Source of the DNA: Rhizobium redzepovicii
Lineage (GTDB): Bacteria; Pseudomonadota; Alphaproteobacteria; Rhizobiales; Rhizobiaceae
Assembly (NCBI RefSeq): GCF_019793435.1
Contig: NZ_JAILYH010000015.1
Coordinates: forward strand, 141,971 to 205,970
Direction of reading: 5' to 3'
DNA: 64,000 bases
Shown: positions 25,386 through 34,632 of the stretch, piece by piece
How the letters are laid out: each line of letters starts with the position of its first letter
How positions within the stretch are numbered: the stretch's first letter is position 1
The notes under the pieces: generated by a model
The model's database searches: none
Told to the model about the DNA's origin: nothing
Seen by the model: the letters and a program-made list of their open reading frames with translations, nothing else
Position numbers and translations under genes: made by a program

Positions 25386-25420
25386 CTCCCTCATTCCTGT
25401 GCCCGTTACAGGAATCCAGT
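25386..25420. repeat. Dispersed repeat family B (ATTCCTGTG type), left copy
   Basis: CTCCCTCATTCCTGTGCCCG followed by TTACAGGAATCCAG. Internally palindromic (ATTCCTGT/ACAGGAAT). It is inverted relative to the copy at 25494-25527. Confidence 0.65.
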
Positions 25421-25493
25421 GCGCCCAAGTCCTTGGCCGCGAAGACTCTTTTCCGTTGCAGTATCGGTTCAATCACGCGCGGACGCGCCGTGG

Positions 25494-25527
25494 CTGGATT
25501 CCTGTGACGAGCACAGGAATGAGGGGA
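25494..25527. repeat. Dispersed repeat family B, right copy (inverted)
   Basis: CTGGATTCCTGTGACGAGCA followed by CAGGAATGAGGGGA. It is the reverse complement of the 25386 copy with few differences. The segment between the two (25421-25493) has no ORF of interest. Confidence 0.65.
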
Positions 25528-25609
25528 GCGTGGGGTGGACGTTCTTGCTCCAATCTTCCGCTGCGACTATAGCTCCCCCCCCATTCCGATCGCGCAGAGG
25601 AGCAGAGCC

Positions 25610-26393
25610 ATGAAAGCCAGCGACGTCGCCGCCCATTGGGAGAGCAATGCCGAGACCTGGACGATTTATAGCCGGGCCGGCTACGACAAATATCGAGACG
25701 CGCTGAATACGCCGGCATTTCTCGAGATGCTGCCGCCGGTCGCCGGCCTTGCTGGGCTCGACCTCGGTTGCAGCGAAGGCTCGAATACCCGCGCCGTCCC
25801 GTCTCGGCGCCCGCATGACCGGCCTCGACATCGCGCCGACCTTCATTCGTTATGCCCGCGAGACCGAAATGCAGGCGCCGCTCGGCATCGATTACATCCT
25901 AGGCGACGGCCAGTGCATTGATTTCCCGGAAGCGAATTTCGATTTCATCACCGCCTTCATGTCGATGATGGACATGGCCGACCAGCGCCAGGTGCTGAAG
26001 GGTATCCACTACGTCCTGAAACCCGGCGGCTTCCTGCAGTTTTCCATCCTTCATCCGTGTTTCATGCCGCCGACGCGCCGCAATATCCGCAACGAGGCCG
26101 GCGAGCGGGTCGCGGTAGAGATCGCCGACTATTTCGACGAGAGCGACAGCCGGATCGAGCGCTGGATCTTTTCCTCCATACCCCAAACGGAGCGGGCGAT
26201 GCTAACGCCCTTTGCCATCCCGCGCTTTCACCGGACGCTGTCGACCTGGGTTTCGATGATCGTCGGCGCGGGGCTGACTATAGAGGCCTTCGGCGAGCCG
26301 ACAGCGGCTCCGGAGCTGGCAAGGGCCGAGCCTGTCGTCGCCGACACCCGCATCGCGCCGATCTTCCTGCATATAAGGGCGCGCAAACTTTAA
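25610..26393 (+). pseudogene. Class I SAM methyltransferase, single-base frameshift
   Basis: ATG 25610 with GAGGAG upstream starts WESNAETW and reaches the SAM loop GLDLGCSEGSNTRAV. At about 25797 the frame must shift by one base: the continuing protein (ARMTGLDIAPTFIRYA, then ILGDGQCIDFP, ITAFMSMMDMAD, HYVLKPGGFLQFSILHPCF) is in another frame to 26393. One missing base in GTC-CCGT would restore Val-Ala-Arg-Leu-Gly. Rejoined, the protein would be about 261 residues. It is either a recent pseudogene or a sequence error. Confidence 0.75.
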
Positions 26394-26468
26394 ACGCGCC
26401 GCGATCGAAGGAAGGCACTCTCAAGGGATGGCGGCGAAATCAGCTTCGCAGCAGAGGCCAAGCCGGCA

Positions 26469-26891
26469 TCATCGTCGCACCGCCACGACCGAGCTGGCGC
26501 GATACCTGGACAATTGCACCCGGTTGGATTGATTGCCGCCGAACAGGTAGACGTACTGCCGGCGCTGGTCGATGTGATCGAAAAGGCTCACATGAAAGCG
26601 CCTGCCCGTGCGGATCACGACGACATCCCCTCGCCTGGCGGCGCGGAAGAACACCGGCTTGCCGAACTTCCTCCAGGACACCGCCATATTGGGGTTGGGC
26701 GGCGGTTGTCGCGAAGACCGCTTGGCGACAAAGGCCAGGAACGCCCCGCACCACGATACCCTGCGGGGATTGATGCTGAGGAAGGAGATGGAGCGTTCGT
26801 GCATGCTCTTGTACTTGACTGCCGTGCCCAGCATGTCCGCCTCACAGGGCACGGCAAGCACCGTGAGGACGATGACGAGAATAACCTTCAT
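26469..26891 (-). CDS. Exported TIGR02594/CHAP-like cell-wall hydrolase
   Basis: 140 residues with a signal peptide (MKVILVIVLTVLAVPCEA). The WCGAFLAFV motif supplies the likely catalytic Cys near residue 48, GDVVVI and HVSLFD the likely histidine near 100, and GGNQSNRVQLSRY closes the domain as in the TIGR02594/NlpC-P60-like family of murein amidases. No other phage gene is near, so it is probably not part of a prophage. GC is below the neighbours, suggesting acquisition. Promoter and start are not strongly defined. Confidence 0.75.
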   Translation of the reverse strand: MKVILVIVLTVLAVPCEADMLGTAVKYKSMHERSISFLSINPRRVSWCGAFLAFVAKRSSRQPPPNPNMAVSWRKFGKPVFFRAARRGDVVVIRTGRRFHVSLFDHIDQRRQYVYLFGGNQSNRVQLSRYRASSVVAVRR

Positions 26892-27385
26892 AGTTACCCA
26901 CCATTGTTTGTATAACGCTGAAATTCAGAAATGTGGCGAAGAATAAAACAGGCGCGGCAACGTAGAAGCCAATTATGGCGTGATTTAGAAACAACTAATA
27001 CTGGCATTTTGGCGGCGGAAATTAAGCCGGAGAAAGGCACGAAACCGCTGCAGGCAGGGGCTGACCCCGACCAACAAACTCCGCAAACCGCATGTTTGTC
27101 GGGCCGAAAGAGGAGAGTTTCACCATCCGAACCCAGCTCCTTCCGGGTTGGATGAACTTCACCCGCAAGTGATTGAGCAACAAGTTGATTCACCAAAAAG
27201 TTGACAGCAGTGAGCGACCGCGGCCATCACCTGTACGAGCTATATTTAAGATAGCCACAGTAATACTCAATTTCGATGGGAAATACATTGCGCCCGCGCC
27301 CATTCAGGGGCCAAAGGTGGTCGTGCACCACCCTGTCGGTTGCGGAGATAGACACTGCCGGATAGCGGATAGCCACCGCGGCGAG
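26892..27385. other. AT-richer intergenic region without a recognised gene
   Basis: 494 bp of lower GC than the surroundings. Short open frames on both strands (plus 26931-27155, minus 26894-27196) have no ribosome site or known motif. GGTGGT at 27317-27322 and ACCACC 5 bp later form a small hairpin after the MFS stop on the minus strand. It could be degraded foreign DNA. Confidence 0.4.
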
Positions 27386-28561
27386 TCAACCGTGAGGTTG
27401 CACCGGTTCAGGCCGGTCGGTGACCGGAGCAGGATCCGCGGCAAGCGCCCTGGTGACCAGAAGTGCCGCGACGAGAACAGGGACGACTGTCCAGTACGAA
27501 AAGCGGATGCCGAGCTGTTCGGCAACGAAACCGAGCAGCGGTGGCCCCGCGAAAAACACGAGAAACGTCGTCTGCCCGAGCGCTGCAACGCTGACGAGTG
27601 CAGGTCGATCCCTGCGCCGGGCCGCAGCCGAGATGGCAAGCGGATAGACCGATGAGCAGCCGATCCCCGTCAGGCCGAAGCCCGCAAGCGCGACAACAGG
27701 ATGCGTCGCCGTCGCAACCGTCATAACACCGATGACCGTGATCCCAAGGAGGGTTATGGCGACCGGGCGGGGATTGAAGCGGTCGACGACCGGGTCCATG
27801 CCGAGCCGCCCGATGGCGATCAGCAAGGAGAAGATGGTCACGCCGAGCCCGCCGACGAAGGGTTCGACGGCAAATACGTCCCGCATATAGATCGCCGACC
27901 AATCGACGCTTGCGCCTTCGGCAAGAAGCGGAGCTGCACCGACGAGGCAAAGGGGCAGGAGCCCGACGGTGGGAAAGGCGATAAGCGGCGGATGTCCGGG
28001 GTGTGCATCGCGCCGCTTGGGCGCATTCTCGATCCCGGAGAAAACGATCGATCCAGCAATCAAGACAATGACGAGGGTGAGGAAGGTATGCAGTTCGATG
28101 GACACGGCAGCCTGCCGCATGCCGGCGGCAACAAGGGCGGTGAGGCAGAAGCCGAGGCTCCACATGCCGTGAGCCCGGTTCATGATGCGATACTTAAGCA
28201 GCGCCTCATGGCGATCGGTTTCGATATTGGCGTTGATCTCGAATGCTCCGGTGAAAATGCCGGCAATGAAGAATAAAGGCACCGCCGACGGAGCCGAAGG
28301 CATCCAGGGGATCAGCGCCAAAAACAGCGACGCGCCGAAGACGGTGACGAAGGCGGTTTTGCGTGCACCGAGCCTCTCGATGAACCTCACCGCGAACGTC
28401 AGTCCGCACAGAACCCCCGAGGACAAGACAGCGAGCAAAAGGCCGAGTTCGCCCTCGGCAAGGCCGAACTTGCGCTGAAGGTCGGGCAGCCGCGAAAGAA
28501 ACGCACCGACGGAAAGGGCCACTGCAAATTGAATGAAGAAAATGCGATAATGCGGCTTCAT
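27386..28561 (-). CDS. MFS transporter
   Basis: 391 residues with 12 membrane spans. Typical MFS loop 2-3 pattern FAVRFIERLGARKTAF; the protein begins with RIFFIQFAVALSVGAFLSRLPDLQRKFGL, typical of the Bcr/sugar-phosphate-like small MFS group (YbjJ-like). The open frame reaches 28756, but ATG 28561 gives the normal N-terminus just before span 1. It is divergent from kup with a 344-bp gap that holds a 21-bp dyad at 28678. Substrate unknown. Confidence 0.88.
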   Translation of the reverse strand: MKPHYRIFFIQFAVALSVGAFLSRLPDLQRKFGLAEGELGLLLAVLSSGVLCGLTFAVRFIERLGARKTAFVTVFGASLFLALIPWMPSAPSAVPLFFIAGIFTGAFEINANIETDRHEALLKYRIMNRAHGMWSLGFCLTALVAAGMRQAAVSIELHTFLTLVIVLIAGSIVFSGIENAPKRRDAHPGHPPLIAFPTVGLLPLCLVGAAPLLAEGASVDWSAIYMRDVFAVEPFVGGLGVTIFSLLIAIGRLGMDPVVDRFNPRPVAITLLGITVIGVMTVATATHPVVALAGFGLTGIGCSSVYPLAISAAARRRDRPALVSVAALGQTTFLVFFAGPPLLGFVAEQLGIRFSYWTVVPVLVAALLVTRALAADPAPVTDRPEPVQPHG

Positions 28562-28677
28562 CTCGGGGACTTGCTCCGATTGGGGCGGGGTTGAGCCCAA
28601 GCATCCGAGATAGCCGGACATTCCGACGAAATGGCGACTGGCCCCAAAATCCGCGGTTTTCGCTTTTCTCCCACCGT

Positions 28678-28698
28678 TGCTGACAGTTCCTGTCAGCA
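28678..28698. promoter_or_regulatory. 21-bp dyad upstream of the MFS gene
   Basis: TGCTGACAG, a TTC spacer, and CTGTCAGCA: a perfect 9+3+9 dyad, followed at once by a third half-site TGCTGAC (28699-28705). It lies in the MFS/kup gap. No regulator gene is adjacent, so it would have to be recognised by a factor encoded elsewhere. Confidence 0.5.
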
Positions 28699-28905
28699 TG
28701 CTGACGCCCCCGCTCGTTTCAAGAGCGGTTGGCGGCTCGCCGGAAGCAGCCGTCAAGCCACTGCTTATGACGCCACAAGTGGATGCTGGCCTCCTCAGCC
28801 CCGCCTTCTGCCCTCACAAAAAATTCGCATCCGCATCAATTTACTTGCCGTTCTGCAATGCGGCATATGTTTGTGTGCATGGCCAAGTGGCATGAGCGGG
28901 GAACC

Positions 28906-30807
28906 ATGACATCAACACGTGCAGACAATACGGGTGAAGGTGCCGGCCATAAGGGCTTTGTCGGATTGGTCGTCGGCGCGATCGGCGTCGTCTATGGCGA
29001 TATCGGCACCAGCCCGCTCTATGCCCTTCGTGAGGCGCTGAGGCCCTTTGCCGCCGATGGCGTGCATGAGGCCGAGGTTATCGGGCTCATTTCGCTGATG
29101 GTCTGGACGCTGACGATCATTGTGACCTTCAAATATGTGCTCTTCCTTCTCAGGGCGGACAATGACGGCGAAGGGGGCACGCTTTCGCTTCTCGCCCTCC
29201 TGATGAAGAAGATGGGACGGAACGTTCCCGTGCTCTTTTTCGCCGGCCTGATCGGAGCGGCTCTCTTCATCGGCGATGCAATGATCACGCCAGCTCTGTC
29301 GGTCATGTCGGCGCTGGAAGGCCTGAAGCTGGTCACCCCGGCCTTTGCCGACTATGTCCCGCTTGCGTCGGCTGCGATCATGATCGTTCTGTTTGGCGTC
29401 CAGTCGAGGGGAACCGCTGCCGTCTCGATGTTTTTCGGGCCGATTACGGTGTTGTGGTTTCTGGCGATGGCGGCGGGCGGTCTGATCCATATCGGTGACG
29501 ATTGGGCGATTCTGGAGGCGCTCAATCCGGTCAATGCATTCCTGTTTCTTACCCATGCCGGCACTGTCGGCCTCATTGTGCTCGGCGCCGTCTTTCTGAC
29601 TGTCACCGGCTGCGAAGCGCTCTATGCCGATCTCGGGCATTTCGGACGCCGCCCGATCCAGACGGCATGGTTCGTGCTCGTCTTTCCGGCATTGCTCCTC
29701 AACTATCTCGGACAAGGCGCGCTCGTTCTCGCCCATCCCGAAACGGCTGCCAATCCATTCTTTCTGATGTATCCCGATTGGGCCTTGCTGCCGGTGGTGC
29801 TGCTGGCGACGATGGCGACGATCATCGCCAGCCAGGCCGTCATCACCGGTGCGTTTTCGCTGGCCCGTTCGGCGGTTCACCTCGGCTTCCTGCCGCGGCT
29901 GCGGATCAAGTTCACGTCGGAGACCAACACCGGCCAGATCTACGTGCCGAGCGTCAATCTTCTCCTCCTGGTCGGCGTCCTGATGCTGATCTTCTCCTTC
30001 GGCGACTCCGAGTCGCTGGCGACGGCCTACGGCATCTCGGTGACCGGAACCATGGTCATTTCGACCATGCTGGTCTTCCAGTTCCTTCGCGCCGTCTGGG
30101 GCTACTCCCTCGTGCTCGCCGCTGCCCTGCTGCTGCCGCTCTTTATCATCGAAGTCCTGTTCCTAGCGGCCAACCTCCTGAAGATCTACGATGGCGGCTG
30201 GGTTCCGGTCGCCCTTGCGCTGGCGATCATGATCCTGATGTGGACATGGACCCGCGGGCAGGCCTATCTGAAGAGACTGCGCGCCAACAATGAAATCCCG
30301 CTCGACTCCTTCATCAGGTCGATCGAGCGAAAGTCGGACCATTCGCCGGTCACCGTTCCGGGAACGGCAGTCTTCCTGACCAGCGTCCCGGACCGGACGC
30401 CGAACGTTCTGCTCCACAATCTCAAGCACAACCACGTGCTCCATCAGCAGAACGTCATCCTGACCGTCTGGACCGAAGACGAACCTTATGTCCCCGACAA
30501 CAGGCGCATCAAGATCAGCCAACTCTCGCCGCGCTTCGTGCGCCTTGACCTCACCTTCGGCTTCATGGACGATCCTGATGTCACCAGGGCGCTGGCGCTC
30601 TGCCGGGAGGGAGGTTTCAAGTTCGAGATCATGAAGACCTCTTTCTATCTCGGTCGCCGGAACCTTGTGAGGACGCCGAACACCGGCCTGCCCGGCTGGC
30701 AGGAGCGCATATTCATGGCATTGGAAGGCTTGGCGATCGATCCCTCCGATTACTTCAACCTGCCGTCAAACCGCGTCGTCGAGCTCGGCGAACAGATTGC
30801 GATTTAG
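28906..30807 (+). CDS. kup: Kup-type low-affinity potassium uptake protein
   Basis: 633 residues, the usual Kup length. Kup proteins bring in K+ with H+ through the inner membrane. GAIGVVYGDIGTSPLYALREAL near residue 20-40 is the family signature; about 12 spans occupy residues 20-440, with a cytosolic C-terminal domain containing GTAVFLTSVPDRTPNVLLHNLKHNHVLH. ATG 28906 follows GAGCGGGG. Rhizobia often carry several kup genes. Convergent with a CPA1 antiporter, so K+ and Na+/H+ transport lie together. Confidence 0.94.
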   Translation: MTSTRADNTGEGAGHKGFVGLVVGAIGVVYGDIGTSPLYALREALRPFAADGVHEAEVIGLISLMVWTLTIIVTFKYVLFLLRADNDGEGGTLSLLALLMKKMGRNVPVLFFAGLIGAALFIGDAMITPALSVMSALEGLKLVTPAFADYVPLASAAIMIVLFGVQSRGTAAVSMFFGPITVLWFLAMAAGGLIHIGDDWAILEALNPVNAFLFLTHAGTVGLIVLGAVFLTVTGCEALYADLGHFGRRPIQTAWFVLVFPALLLNYLGQGALVLAHPETAANPFFLMYPDWALLPVVLLATMATIIASQAVITGAFSLARSAVHLGFLPRLRIKFTSETNTGQIYVPSVNLLLLVGVLMLIFSFGDSESLATAYGISVTGTMVISTMLVFQFLRAVWGYSLVLAAALLLPLFIIEVLFLAANLLKIYDGGWVPVALALAIMILMWTWTRGQAYLKRLRANNEIPLDSFIRSIERKSDHSPVTVPGTAVFLTSVPDRTPNVLLHNLKHNHVLHQQNVILTVWTEDEPYVPDNRRIKISQLSPRFVRLDLTFGFMDDPDVTRALALCREGGFKFEIMKTSFYLGRRNLVRTPNTGLPGWQERIFMALEGLAIDPSDYFNLPSNRVVELGEQIAI

Positions 30808-30876
30808 AGCACGGCAGCGAAGTGAGTTGGGAGAGTTGTCCCGCATCGCGAACTCCGCGGCGTAGGACATTGAACG

Positions 30877-32457
30877 TCAGGCCTTGGCCGAGATCGCGCT
30901 CAGTTCCTCGAGATCGAGATCGCGTTCCAGCTCGTCCAACGTCTCGTCATCGATGTCGCCGGCGCGGTGGAGACGAATGAGTTCCCGGCGCCCGGTCGCG
31001 ACCGCTTCGAGAACGACGTCGAAGTGAGCGTGCAGCAACGGCACGTAGTGCTCGGTTCTCTCGGCATAGTCGACGATCGCCGTTGCCCTGCGCTGGTAGC
31101 GTTCCAGCAATTGCGGGTGGATGAGCTTTCCCTCTGCGTCATAGGCCAGGTTTTGCACGATCCCGAACTGCACCTGTGCCATGGCGGCCTCAGCCTGGCT
31201 CATGGTGAGACGCGCTCTTTCCGTCTCCGGCGGTAGCCGCGCCCAGGCAATCACCCGCCCCAATGTCGTGCCCTGCACGAGCACGGTTCCGAGAATGACG
31301 GCAAAGGACGTGGCGAGGATGAAGTCGCGGCCCGGGAACCCCTCTGGCAGGCTAAGCGCCAGGGCGAGCGTGACCACGCCGCGCACGCCTGCCCAGCTCA
31401 GGACGGTCGCACCGCCGGTTCCGAGCGGCCGGGCGCGTGTGAACCCCAGAGCCGCGCAGACGCGGATGACGAGATCGGAGGCGAAGACCCAGGCAAAACG
31501 CGCGACCACGAGCGTCACGAGGATTGCCAGCATCGGCAGCCCCATGGTCGCGATTACGGTAGTCAAACCGCCGCCGCGTTCGACGACATCCCGCAGCGAC
31601 AGCCCGATCAATGTGAAGACCGCCGCTTCCATCAGGAAGATCATCACCGTCCAGAACGACGTGCCGCGCATGCGCGTCGCCGCTGAAAAGACCGTGTGCT
31701 GATGCCAGGAAGCGATCAGGCCCGTGCTGACGGTGGCGATGACGCCGGAGACATGCAGCAGTTCGCCCAACAGATAGGAAATCCAGCCGAGCAGCACGGT
31801 GGCCGCGATGATGAGATAATCATCGCCGAGATGGCGGATGAGTTTGACCCAGGCCAATCCGACCGCGATGCCGACGACGGCGCCGCCCAGCGCCAGCACG
31901 AAGAAACTGCCGGCGGCCTCCCCCGCGCTGAAAGCGCCTGTTGCGGCGGCGGCAACGGCAAAACGGAAGAGCACCAGGCCGCTCGCATCGTTGAGCAGGC
32001 TCTCGCCTTCCAGCAGAATCTGAAGCCGCCGTGGCAGTCGTACGCGCTCCAGCACGGCGCGCGCCGAAACCGCATCCGGCGGCGCAACGATAGCACCCAG
32101 TGCCGCGCAGGCGCCCCAGGGAAGTGACGGAAAGATAAGGTGGGCGACAACGGCCACGACGACGCAGGTGAAGAATACCGCGCCGACGGCAAGCGAAGCG
32201 ATGCCGATCATATGCCGCCGCAGCCGCGACAGCGCGATCGACCAGGCGCCGTCCATCAACAGCGGCGGCAGGAAGATGACCAGCACCAACTCGGGATCGA
32301 CCGAAATCGCCGGCAGTCCCGGCACAAATGCCAGCAAGGCGCCACCGGTCAGCAGCGCGACGGACGGAGGCAGTCCGAGCCTGTGGGCGGCATAATGCAG
32401 CGCGATAATCGCGAGAAACATCGCGATAACAAGCTCGAATAAGTGGGTTGGTTCCAT
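30877..32457 (-). CDS. CPA1 family Na+/H+ antiporter
   Basis: 526 residues: 12 or so membrane spans (about 1-400) and a 125-residue cytosolic tail of helices. LVIFLPPLLMDGAW, then APPDAVSARAVLERVRLPRRL and EGESLLNDASGLVLFRFAV match the NhaP/CPA1 core including its Asp pair (ND) for cation transport, and GTGGATVLSWAGVRGVVTLALALSLP is the second hallmark. It exchanges Na+ or K+ for protons. ATG 32457 is preferred; an upstream ATG at 32514 is in frame. Confidence 0.92.
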   Translation of the reverse strand: MEPTHLFELVIAMFLAIIALHYAAHRLGLPPSVALLTGGALLAFVPGLPAISVDPELVLVIFLPPLLMDGAWSIALSRLRRHMIGIASLAVGAVFFTCVVVAVVAHLIFPSLPWGACAALGAIVAPPDAVSARAVLERVRLPRRLQILLEGESLLNDASGLVLFRFAVAAAATGAFSAGEAAGSFFVLALGGAVVGIAVGLAWVKLIRHLGDDYLIIAATVLLGWISYLLGELLHVSGVIATVSTGLIASWHQHTVFSAATRMRGTSFWTVMIFLMEAAVFTLIGLSLRDVVERGGGLTTVIATMGLPMLAILVTLVVARFAWVFASDLVIRVCAALGFTRARPLGTGGATVLSWAGVRGVVTLALALSLPEGFPGRDFILATSFAVILGTVLVQGTTLGRVIAWARLPPETERARLTMSQAEAAMAQVQFGIVQNLAYDAEGKLIHPQLLERYQRRATAIVDYAERTEHYVPLLHAHFDVVLEAVATGRRELIRLHRAGDIDDETLDELERDLDLEELSAISAKA

Positions 32458-32577
32458 GCGCCCTGCCCCGGCTCGGAAACGAATGTCGAATGCCTGCTGC
32501 ATAATTGAAACCAAAATCGATTCAAGAAATTTTGCAGCAATTCAACCTGCTTGGTAGCGCATTATCGTGACAAGATT

Positions 32578-32958
32578 TCACCTGCGATCAACGAGATGCG
32601 CACGCGAGGGTGCAGGTTCAAACCGATCGGCGAAATATTGCGTTTCGTTGGCCACCAGGCCTTCGCGGAATTCCATGATGCTCACCGCGTAAGATGGCAC
32701 GTCGTCGTAGGTCAATATGAAGTCAGTGACCCAGAGGTCACCGCCGCCGATCATTCGCCGCACCGTAAAACGCTTCCTGTTCGGCTGGACGAACCGGCTC
32801 TCCTGGATATTCTGCCGGCCGCGGATCAGCTCGCCCGATTGCGGGTAGTAAAGCACGGCGTCCTCGGCGTAGATTTCATGTTCGACGTCGAAATCGCGGG
32901 CGTCCGAAGCCTCCCAATGACGCTCCAGCGCCGTCCGCACTGTTCGATCATCCATCAC
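32578..32958 (-). CDS. SnoaL-like (NTF2-fold) protein
   Basis: 126 residues of the NTF2/SnoaL fold. TALERHWEASDARDFDVEHEIYAEDAVLYYPQSGELIRGRQNI is the usual helix-turn with the acid pair, followed by strands FTVRRMIGGGDLWVTDFILTY and YAVSIMEFREGLVANETQYFADRFE; the closing W/F ADRFE is also typical. Function unknown; members bind small aromatic or polyketide-like ligands. The tail after PAPSRAHL is short. No co-transcribed partner. Confidence 0.82.
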   Translation of the reverse strand: MMDDRTVRTALERHWEASDARDFDVEHEIYAEDAVLYYPQSGELIRGRQNIQESRFVQPNRKRFTVRRMIGGGDLWVTDFILTYDDVPSYAVSIMEFREGLVANETQYFADRFEPAPSRAHLVDRR

Positions 32959-33079
32959 AGTCTCCCATCTTCGCTTTAATGATCGGGAATTCGACGGCGA
33001 TTATGCCTCAATGACCCGGCCGGCGCATGTAATGATGCTGATATTGGACCGCCGCGCCTTTAGGTTACGCCGTCTAATT

Positions 33080-33334
33080 TCATCGCGGGAAGTTGCGCCC
33101 AGTATGGCCATGGCGACGATACATGACGCGACTTCGACTTGTCTCAGCCTCAAACCTGTTTGCGGGTTGCACGAACGAGACCTGAGAGACCTGGCCCGGG
33201 AGGGCGTCCGCAGGGATAGAGTTGGTGAGCGCATCTCTGTCCCTTACAGGGGCGAGAGCTGAGCCGCCATATGTCACCGTCGAGCCCGGCGCTCCCTGGA
33301 TGCCGAAGATTTCGCTGCCGTCGATCATTGCCAA
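33080..33334 (-). CDS. Doubtful small hypothetical protein
   Basis: An 84-residue frame beginning MAMIDGSEIFGIQGAPGSTV, soluble, no known family. Codon use is plausible for the first 60 codons. There is no good Shine-Dalgarno site. It lies in the 435-bp gap before the dioxygenase-like gene, and otherwise this gap shows nothing. It may be a real Rhizobium-specific small gene or a chance frame. Confidence 0.3.
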   Translation of the reverse strand: MAMIDGSEIFGIQGAPGSTVTYGGSALAPVRDRDALTNSIPADALPGQVSQVSFVQPANRFEAETSRSRVMYRRHGHTGRNFPR

Positions 33335-33393
33335 GATTTAATTGGAGTTTCCGGCCCGCTCCCTTACATGCGTCTTGAGGCAGAGGAAGACAG

Positions 33394-34170
33394 ATGAAGA
33401 GGCGGACCCTGGTGCTTGGAGGTGCGACTACTGTCGCTTCGACCGTGGCCGCGGCGGCGATCTGGCCACGGCGGCATATCACTGTTGCCGCCAGGGCATT
33501 CGACTGGAAGGGAACAGACTTCCTGAGCGGCGGCACAAAATCGGTCGCACTGGAAAAGCTGCCTGCGCCGCTCTTCCGCAGCCGTCCGAATTGCATCGTG
33601 ACATCAGCCCAGACCCTTGGCCCCTGCCATGTCAACAATATTCCGGCCCGTCAGGACGTCTCGGAAGGAAAGGCAGGACTGCCGTTGCGGCTGGCCCTTC
33701 GCATCGTCCATGCAGCCGATTGCCGGCCGATCGAAAATGCCGATATCGAAATCTGGCATACCGATCGTCGTGGCATCTATTCCGGCCGCGAGGCCGCCGA
33801 CATGTGTACGCTCGGCGACGCCGAGGCAATCAGCGGCCTCGCTTTTCGCGGACGCCAGCTGACGGATGCAGAGGGGCAGGCAAGCTTCCTGACGACCTAT
33901 CCAGGATGGTACAAGGGCCGCACGCCGCATGTTCACTGCCGCATCCTCGTCGAGGGCAAGGAGCTTCTCGTCAGCCAGATCTATTTCGACGATACGCTGA
34001 GCGACATCATCTATGGCGAGCATCCGGACTATCTCGGACGCCCTGCCCGCGATACCCGCAATGAAGCTGACGGCATCATCCCGGAAGACGCCGCCGATCA
34101 CATGTTCGACCTCGAGAAGCTCGACGGCGGCGTGCTTTCCGCCACCATCGCGATCGGCCTCTCTTCGTAA
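33394..34170 (+). CDS. Exported intradiol ring-cleavage dioxygenase-like protein
   Basis: 258 residues. A twin-arginine-like start (MKRRTLVLGGATTVAS) suggests Tat export. The intradiol (protocatechuate 3,4-dioxygenase) signatures follow: TLGPCHV, ADIEIWHTDRRGIYSG, and TTYPGWYKGRTPHVHCRIL. The two Tyr (in GIYSG and GWYKG) and two His (HVH) needed for ferric iron are present. Exported single-chain members of this fold are common in bacteria, and their substrates are mostly unknown. No catechol pathway genes are near. ATG 33394 follows GAGGAAGAC. Confidence 0.87.
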   Translation: MKRRTLVLGGATTVASTVAAAAIWPRRHITVAARAFDWKGTDFLSGGTKSVALEKLPAPLFRSRPNCIVTSAQTLGPCHVNNIPARQDVSEGKAGLPLRLALRIVHAADCRPIENADIEIWHTDRRGIYSGREAADMCTLGDAEAISGLAFRGRQLTDAEGQASFLTTYPGWYKGRTPHVHCRILVEGKELLVSQIYFDDTLSDIIYGEHPDYLGRPARDTRNEADGIIPEDAADHMFDLEKLDGGVLSATIAIGLSS

Positions 34171-34332
34171 GCGGATAGCAGAGAAAGCCGCCGATCGCCA
34201 ACGGCTGGCCTTGCCGGACTTCCTCCACCATCGGGGTTTTAAAGGACGATCTTGCATCCGGCATGAAACCAGATGCTGCATTCCCGCGTACTAACTCTCG
34301 ACAGCGGAATATAGGCAGCGAGGGTTGACGGC

Positions 34333-34614
34333 ATGGTCAGGAAAGAAGGCGTAGCGCACATCCCCCGGCAAATCGCCGAACAGGGACTGGCCAGGCTGAT
34401 GATGAGGCTGCCCGCGACGCGGGCAACAATCAGGGCCGCCGCGGCGAGCCAACCGCATCTTTACGAACTCTGCGGAGCCTATGGCGAGGCCTGCGCCGTT
34501 CTTGATCGCATGCGCAAGGATATGTCGGCCGACCCGGCGATCGTCACCGAATACGAGATCATCTGCGCGGAAATCGAAATCGACGTCACCAGAATCCTGC
34601 TCGGCGGCCGATGA
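34333..34614 (+). CDS. Small conserved-type hypothetical protein
   Basis: 93 residues, mostly helical: IPRQIAEQGLARLMMRLPATRATIRAAA and YGEACAVLDRMRKDMSADPAIVTEYEIICAEIEIDV. No membrane span or signal. ATG 34333 follows GAGGG. It may be one of the small rhizobial proteins with no known role. It converges on the beta-helix gene, the stops being 18 bp apart. Confidence 0.6.
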   Translation: MVRKEGVAHIPRQIAEQGLARLMMRLPATRATIRAAAASQPHLYELCGAYGEACAVLDRMRKDMSADPAIVTEYEIICAEIEIDVTRILLGGR

Positions 34615-34632
34615 GTTTGCCGGCATCCCTTG

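Noticed and set aside
26469..26891. Lysin-like protein as a sign of prophage
   Set aside because: No holin, tail, terminase or integrase lies nearby. A lone TIGR02594 protein is common outside phages.
26894..27196. 100-codon minus-strand frame beginning MVNQLVAQSLAGEV
   Set aside because: No ribosome site, no recognisable motif, and codon use is unlike the neighbours. Treated as intergenic.
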